9,632 nt of DNA. Source: an uncultured bacterium (lineage in GTDB: Bacteria; Bacillota; Clostridia; Oscillospirales; Ruminococcaceae). This document shows positions 5,490 to 9,632 of the stretch, in pieces. Numbering within the stretch: the stretch's first letter is position 1; every line of letters starts with the position of its first letter. The translations under genes and the position numbers were made by a program. The notes beneath the pieces were generated by a model. That model saw nothing but the letters and a program-made list of their open reading frames with translations. It was not told where the DNA came from and ran no database searches. The stretch lies in NCBI GenBank assembly GCA_905215595.1, contig CAJMQZ010000074.1:1-9632 (forward strand), read 5' to 3'.

Positions 5490-8400
5490 GCGGACCCAAA
5501 TGGACCCCGGCGCAGCAGGCCGCCATTGCCGACCGGGGCGGTGCGCTGCTGGTGAGCGCAGCCGCAGGCAGCGGCAAGACCGCCGTGCTGACCGAGCGGG
5601 CGGTGCAGCTGATCACCGACCCGGAGCACCCGGTCAACGCCGACCGGCTGCTCATCGTCACCTTTACCAACGCGGCGGCGGCAGAGCTGCGCGCCCGCAT
5701 CGGGCAGGCGCTGCTGCACCGCAGCCAGCTGCAGCCCGGCAATGCCATGCTGCGCCGCCAGCGGATGCTGCTGCAGCGTGCACCCATCTGCACCATTGAC
5801 GCTTTTTGCCTGAACCTGCTGCACAAGCACTTTCAGGCGCTGGATATCCCGCCGGATTTTGCCCCGGCAGACCCCGGCACCGTGCAGCTGCTGCGGGGGG
5901 CGGCACTGGCCGAAACGCTGGAAAATGCCTACCGCGACCCGGATTTCTGCGCCTTTGCAGACCTGTACGGCAAGGGACGCACGGATAAACCGGCAGGCGA
6001 TGCCATTTTGCAGATCTATGATTTTTTGCGGGCACTGCCGGATTACGACCGCAAGTTGGACGAATTTCTTGCCCCTTACGAGCAGGAAAACGGCTTTGCC
6101 AGTACCTGCTGGCATGATCTGCTGCTGGCCGAAGCTGCCCGCTGCGCCAAGGCCGCGCGGGAGCTGCTGACGGCAGCACTGGCCGACTGCCATGCGGATT
6201 TTGACCAAGAGCAAGCAGCTGCCGAGGAAAAAAAGACCCCCTCTGCCCGGGCAAAGGCGCAGGCTACGGTGGCAGAAAAATACGAGGAAGCCGGCACAAG
6301 GCTGGAAAAAGCCGCCGCCCTCTTTGCGCAGGCGGAGCAGCTGGCGGCTGCCGGACAGTGGGATCCGCTGTACGATCTGCTCACCCCCTATGTGCTGGGC
6401 ATGGAGGAAGCCCCCGGCCTGAAGGGCATGAAAAAGCGTCTGGGCGGCGACCACAAGGCTGAGATCAAGACCCGCTCGGACGAAGCCGCCGCATTGTTCG
6501 AGCAGATGACCCAGCTCATCTGCTGCTCCGAGGCCGAAGCCGAGACCGACCGGCAGATCACCCTGCCCCGGCTGCGGGCGCTGTTTGCTGCCGTGCGGGA
6601 CTTCGATGCCCGGTTCACGGCCAGAAAGCGGGAACGCAAACTGCTGGAATTCAGCGATTTTGAACACCTTGCCCTGCGGCTGCTGCGCACCCCGGAGGGA
6701 AAGCCAACTCCCTTGTGCGAGAACATCCGGCAGGACTACGCTGCGGTGATGGTGGACGAATATCAGGATACGAACGCCCTGCAGGATGCCCTTTACCGCT
6801 GCCTTGCCGCCCCGGCGGGGGATAACCTCTTCCTAGTGGGCGACCTGAAGCAGAGCATCTACCGCTTCCGGCAGGCAGAGCCGGGCATCTTCCGGCAAAA
6901 GCTGGACAGCTGGCCGCTGCTGCCGGGCGCAAAAGCCCGTCCCCGCCCGCCGGAGGGCACCCCGGGCACGGACGCGCTGCTGGCGCTGGATGCAAACTTC
7001 CGCTCCGCACCGCAGGTGGTGGCGGGCATCAACTATCTCTTTGAGCAGCTCATGACCCCGGAGCTGGGCGATACCGCCTACGGCGACGGACAGCGTCTGG
7101 TCTGCGGCGCACCAGGGGAATATCAGGGCAGCGTGGAGGTGCAGTTTTTGCCGGACGATGAGACGGAAACCGATGCAGGCTGGATCGCCGAACGCATTAC
7201 GCAGCTGGTTTCTGCCGGAGAGCCGGTGCGGGAGGGCAGCACCACCCGCCCGGTGCGGTACGAGGACTGCTGCGTACTGCTGGCAGCGCGCACCGAGTTC
7301 CCGGCCTATGTGGAGGCGCTGACCGCCCGGGGCATCCCGGTATACGCCGACGCCCGGGAGAACCTGATGCTTGCGCCCCACATCCGCCCCCTCATCGCTC
7401 TGCTCAAGGTCATCGACGACCCCTCGCAGGACATCTATCTGGCTGCTGCCATGCTGGGCCCCATGTTCGGCTTTACGGAGGATGACCTTGTGCGGCTGCG
7501 CGCCCGCAGCCGTCAGGTACAGGCCGAGCCGGACAAAAAGCCCGCCCGCATCAGCCTGTACGGCGCACTGCTGCTGGCGCTGGAGGACCCGGCCGACGAT
7601 CCCTTTACCGAAAAGGTGAAGGATTTCTACGCCCACCTCACCGCTCTGCGGCAGATGGCGCGCAGCGCCCCGGCAGAGCAGCTGCTGGAAGAAATTTTTG
7701 CCTCCACCGGGTATCTGGCGGCGCTGGGCGTGCTGGAAAACGGTGCCCGCCGCCGGGAGGATGCCCGCCGGTTTGCCTCCTTCTGCGCCACTTCCGGTAC
7801 AGGCGGCATCTCGGCGCTGGTGCGCGCCATTGATGCCGCCGCGCAGGCCGGCAGTACCGGACAGGACACTGTGCCCAGCGGGGTGCACCCGGGGTGCGTG
7901 TCCATCATGACCATCCACCGCTCCAAGGGTTTGCAGTTCCCGGTGGTGTTCGTGGGGGATACGGCGCGCAAGTTCAACGCTTCGGATATCCGCCAGCCGG
8001 TGCTGGTGCACCGCGCTTTCGGCGCGGGGCTGCGGCTGCGGCCGGAGAACGGCGAGGGCGCTTATAAGACCGCCGCCTACACCGCGCTGGCCAATGTCCA
8101 CGCCAGGGAACTGCGCAGCGAGCAGATGCGCCTTCTGTATGTGGCGCTCACCCGTGCGCAGGATAAGCTCATCCTCACCGTGCCCCTGAGCAGCGGCAAG
8201 ACCACAAAGCCCTTTGCCAAGGCTGCGGCTTTTCTGGCTGCCGGGGCGGGGGCTACGCTGCACCAGCAGGCCAACAGCTTTGCCGACTGGCTGCGGGCGG
8301 CGCTGCTGGTGCACCCGGACGGCGGGGTGCTGCGGCAGCTTTCCGGCAACCGGGAGCTCCTGTTTGTGCAGACCGAAAGTACGATGGCAATCAAAGTGTG

Positions 8401-9172
8401 CGACGATGCCGTGCAGCTGGCCGAGGAACCGGATGCAGACACGGAGAACAAAGTGCCGGAGACCGACCCGGCACTGGTGGAGAAACTGCGGCAGAACTTT
8501 GCGTGGCAGTACCCGGCGGCAGCCCTTGCACAGGTGCCCGCCAAGGTCAGCGTGACCAGCATCGTGCACAAGGCCGAACAGACCACGCTGGAGCGCCCGG
8601 GCTTCCTTTCCAAGGACGGCTTGACTGCCGCCGAGATGGGCACCGCGCTGCACGCCTTTTTGGAGCACGCAGACTTTGCCCGGCTGGCTGAGGCCAAGGC
8701 CGCAGGCACGCTGGATGCGGCCATTCCGGCAGAGCGGGACCGTCAGGTGGCATTGCAGCTGACCGCCCCGGAGATCGCGGAAAAGCTGGATGCGGTGTGC
8801 ATCCGCCGCTTTGTGGAAAGCGAAGCCTTTGCAAGGATCTGCGCGGCGCAGCAGGTGCTGCGGGAGCTGCCCTTCATCACCGCGCTGCCCGCCGGTGCTG
8901 TGCTGGCGGCGCAGGGGCACGAGGAACTGCCCGCTGCCGCAGACGCGCAGGTGCTGGTGCAGGGCATCGCCGACCTTGTGCTGGTGTACCCCGACCATCT
9001 GGAACTGCTGGACTACAAGACCGACCGCCGCAAGGCCGAGAGCGACTTTTTGCGCGCCTACCGCGCCCAGTTGAACCTCTACGCCATTGCCATCGAAAAG
9101 CGCTTTGCACCGAAAAAGGTGACCTATAAGGGCATCTACTCCTTTGCACTGGGCAAACTGATCGAGGCATAA
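5486..9172 (+). CDS. addA: ATP-dependent helicase/nuclease subunit A (AddA), 1228 aa
   Basis: AddA is the SF1A (UvrD-like) 3'-5' helicase motor and second nuclease of the AddAB complex, which prepares ends for RecA. Helicase motifs in order: Q motif KWTPAQQAAI (5-14); motif I SAAAGSGKT with K31; Ia VTFTNAAAAELR (58-69); motif II VDEYQDTN (423-430, D424/E425); motif III LVGDLKQSIYRFR (450-462); motif IV NFRS with R506; motif V TIHRSKGLQFP (about 809-819); motif VI YVALTRAQDKL with R890. An Ala/Glu/Lys-rich, probably coiled-coil stretch occupies about 230-300. The C-terminal RecB-family nuclease has H1056 in GTALH, D1163 in GIADLV, D1176-Y-K1178 in LLDYKTD and QLNLY from Q1195, so all expected catalytic residues are present. 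Length matches B. subtilis AddA closely. The start is GTG, overlapping the addB stop by four bases. No other gene follows in the operon; a palindromic repeat begins 7 bp after the stop. Confidence 0.97.
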   Translation: MSGPKWTPAQQAAIADRGGALLVSAAAGSGKTAVLTERAVQLITDPEHPVNADRLLIVTFTNAAAAELRARIGQALLHRSQLQPGNAMLRRQRMLLQRAPICTIDAFCLNLLHKHFQALDIPPDFAPADPGTVQLLRGAALAETLENAYRDPDFCAFADLYGKGRTDKPAGDAILQIYDFLRALPDYDRKLDEFLAPYEQENGFASTCWHDLLLAEAARCAKAARELLTAALADCHADFDQEQAAAEEKKTPSARAKAQATVAEKYEEAGTRLEKAAALFAQAEQLAAAGQWDPLYDLLTPYVLGMEEAPGLKGMKKRLGGDHKAEIKTRSDEAAALFEQMTQLICCSEAEAETDRQITLPRLRALFAAVRDFDARFTARKRERKLLEFSDFEHLALRLLRTPEGKPTPLCENIRQDYAAVMVDEYQDTNALQDALYRCLAAPAGDNLFLVGDLKQSIYRFRQAEPGIFRQKLDSWPLLPGAKARPRPPEGTPGTDALLALDANFRSAPQVVAGINYLFEQLMTPELGDTAYGDGQRLVCGAPGEYQGSVEVQFLPDDETETDAGWIAERITQLVSAGEPVREGSTTRPVRYEDCCVLLAARTEFPAYVEALTARGIPVYADARENLMLAPHIRPLIALLKVIDDPSQDIYLAAAMLGPMFGFTEDDLVRLRARSRQVQAEPDKKPARISLYGALLLALEDPADDPFTEKVKDFYAHLTALRQMARSAPAEQLLEEIFASTGYLAALGVLENGARRREDARRFASFCATSGTGGISALVRAIDAAAQAGSTGQDTVPSGVHPGCVSIMTIHRSKGLQFPVVFVGDTARKFNASDIRQPVLVHRAFGAGLRLRPENGEGAYKTAAYTALANVHARELRSEQMRLLYVALTRAQDKLILTVPLSSGKTTKPFAKAAAFLAAGAGATLHQQANSFADWLRAALLVHPDGGVLRQLSGNRELLFVQTESTMAIKVCDDAVQLAEEPDADTENKVPETDPALVEKLRQNFAWQYPAAALAQVPAKVSVTSIVHKAEQTTLERPGFLSKDGLTAAEMGTALHAFLEHADFARLAEAKAAGTLDAAIPAERDRQVALQLTAPEIAEKLDAVCIRRFVESEAFARICAAQQVLRELPFITALPAGAVLAAQGHEELPAAADAQVLVQGIADLVLVYPDHLELLDYKTDRRKAESDFLRAYRAQLNLYAIAIEKRFAPKKVTYKGIYSFALGKLIEA

Positions 9173-9178
9173 GGGAAA

Positions 9179-9318
9179 TACCCCTTCAGTCTGCTCGTTT
9201 CACTCGCAGCCAGCTTCCCCAAGGGGACGCCTTAAGCGGTACCGCACACTTTTCCGTCAGCACGAAAGCCGTCCCCTTGGGGAAGGTGGCATCGCCGCAG
9301 GCGATGACGGAAGGGGTA
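9179..9318. repeat. Palindromic MITE-like intergenic element, about 140 bp
   Basis: The ends are inverted repeats of 13 nt with one mismatch (9179-9191 TACCCCTTCAGTC against 9306-9318 GACGGAAGGGGTA). An inner pair of 16 nt is perfectly complementary (9214-9229 with 9270-9285), extended by 9209-9212 with 9287-9290. The right flank holds a perfect 6-bp side hairpin (9291-9296 with 9300-9305), and the left flank a weaker one (9191-9194 with 9206-9209). The whole would fold as a cruciform. It has no ORF. It lies in the gap after addA, and as RNA it could act as a structured 3' end, although there is no U run. Similar palindromic units are, from recall, abundant in Faecalibacterium intergenic regions; copy number cannot be seen here. 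Confidence 0.75.
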
Positions 9319-9385
9319 AAACGGCAGCTTACGCGCCCCACTGGCCGGAAAGTCATATTTTTTCCAAAGAACGCATAAAAAGTGC

Positions 9386-9414
9386 TTGACAGGGCAGATA
9401 AAGCGTGGTAAAAT
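9386..9414 (+). promoter_or_regulatory. Consensus sigma-A promoter upstream of the leader and infC-like gene
   Basis: TTGACA (9386-9391), a 17-bp spacer and TAAAAT (9409-9414) form a near-perfect vegetative promoter. An A/T-rich stretch (about 9356-9384) upstream could act as an UP element. Transcription would begin near 9421. The strength suits a ribosomal or translation-factor operon. The stretch 9319-9385 between the palindromic element and this promoter holds no other recognisable feature. Confidence 0.88.
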
Positions 9415-9535
9415 AGCCGGGTAAAGAAAGCAGCTACGGCCTGTGCCGCGCTCGCCTTGCGGGAGGATGTCCCCGGGCTATACCCGAAACGGCAGCTTAT
9501 TCCTTTGAGAATGCTGCGGCTTTGTGTGAAATTTC

Positions 9536-9570
9536 GCGCGGCTGTCCAGAATATGGGCGGCCGCGTTTTC
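9536..9570 (+). terminator. Intrinsic terminator acting as a leader attenuator
   Basis: An 11-bp GC-rich stem (9537-9547 with 9555-9565, two G-U pairs) with a 7-nt loop is followed by TTTT. It lies downstream of the promoter and only 40 nt before the Shine-Dalgarno site of the next gene, so it would stop transcription before that gene unless disrupted. This is the layout of a transcription attenuator. Confidence 0.78.
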
Positions 9571-9604
9571 TATGCCAAATATTGCAACACTATGGATTTT
9601 GTTT

Positions 9605-9609
9605 GGAGG
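9605..9609 (+). promoter_or_regulatory. Ribosome binding site deciding an AUU start
   Basis: GGAGG lies 7 nt before ATT (9617-9619). No ATG, GTG or TTG is at a suitable distance downstream within the window. The in-frame ATG at 9572 has no Shine-Dalgarno site and begins 2 nt after the attenuator U run. Confidence 0.65.
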
Positions 9610-9616
9610 TGCATTC

Positions 9617-9632
9617 ATTATCGCTACCGCTG
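9617..9632 (+). CDS. infC: Start of probable translation initiation factor IF-3 gene (partial, AUU start)
   Basis: Only five codons are in the window: ATT ATC GCT ACC GCT, read as (M)IATA. IF-3 selects initiator tRNA and correct start codons on the 30S subunit. In many bacteria infC itself starts with the rare AUU codon, which lets IF-3 repress its own translation. The evidence here is contextual: a consensus promoter, a structured leader with an attenuator, a strong GGAGG at ideal spacing, and AUU in the start position, all characteristic of infC. The encoded residues are too few to show homology. An alternative start at ATG 9572 in the same frame would add MPNIATLWILFGGAF, but it lacks a ribosome binding site. 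If the gene is not infC, it could be another attenuated gene. Confidence 0.5.

Larger units (their letters stand above)
9421..9616 (+). promoter_or_regulatory. Structured 5' leader with attenuator, resembling an infC/L20-type leader
   Basis: About 195 nt of untranslated leader between the promoter and the apparent AUU start. It contains short hairpins (9437-9440 with 9445-9448; 9461-9464 with 9470-9473; 9474-9477 with 9483-9486). GCTGC at 9513-9517 can pair either with GCAGC at 9430-9434 or with GCAGC at 9492-9496, so alternative folds are possible. GCCGCGC (9445-9451) is complementary over 7 nt to the 5' arm of the downstream terminator (9536-9542) and could be an antiterminator. In B. subtilis the infC-rpmI-rplT leader is attenuated by free L20. 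Assigning this leader to that class is inference from layout; no L20 site was matched base by base. Confidence 0.5.

Noticed and set aside
6833..8998. 721-codon open frame on the minus strand, antisense to addA.
   Set aside because: A shadow of addA: His/Gln/Gly-rich composition, no domains, no ribosome binding site or promoter found.
9572..9616. ATG 9572 as start of a membrane protein (MPNIATLWILFGGAFIIATA).
   Set aside because: It looks hydrophobic but has no ribosome binding site and begins directly after the terminator U run; the internal GGAGG points to the AUU at 9617. Not fully excluded.
9511..9632. Possible leader peptide or ORF from ATG 9511, open to the window edge.
   Set aside because: No convincing Shine-Dalgarno site; it runs through the attenuator and out of frame with the GGAGG-AUU start. 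Probably chance.

Overview
The window looks like a chromosomal housekeeping region from a GC-rich Gram-positive (Firmicutes/Clostridia) bacterium. The AddA/AddB pair replaces RecBCD, a RuvX/YrrK-type gene and a DUF1292 (YrzB-like) gene are present, Shine-Dalgarno sites are strong and promoters are sigma-A-like. The codon composition and the type of intergenic palindrome suggest a Faecalibacterium-like member of the Oscillospiraceae. That genus-level guess is recall and was not tested by a search.

Left part (1-1988). A structured RNA, best read as a 6S RNA on the minus strand, runs off the left edge. It lies directly behind a small acidic DUF1292 protein gene (minus, 222-536). Divergent from that gene is a lipoprotein with a cyclophilin-type peptidyl-prolyl isomerase fold (plus, 785-1507). 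It converges on ruvX (minus, 1557-1988), and the two share one bidirectional terminator.

Centre (2084-9172). Divergent from ruvX, an addB-addA operon fills most of the window. AddB (1120 aa) carries a Walker A motif, a RecB-type nuclease domain and the four-cysteine Fe-S clasp. AddA (1228 aa) carries the UvrD-type helicase motifs and a second nuclease domain. Their reading frames overlap by four bases (GTGA). Together they form the helicase-nuclease that resects double-strand breaks for RecA. RuvX next door acts on nucleic acid as well, but is separately transcribed.

Right part (9173-9632). A palindromic MITE-like intergenic repeat is followed by a consensus sigma-A promoter, a leader of about 195 nt ending in an intrinsic terminator, and the first codons of a gene with a strong Shine-Dalgarno site and an apparent AUU start. 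This arrangement fits infC (IF3) at the head of infC-rpmI-rplT, controlled by transcription attenuation.

No CRISPR array, tRNA, rRNA, complete transposase gene, phage gene or defence cluster was seen, and I do not see a novel multi-gene system. The points most worth checking are the RNA at the left edge, the attenuated AUU-start gene at the right edge, the palindromic element, and the altered active site of the cyclophilin lipoprotein.
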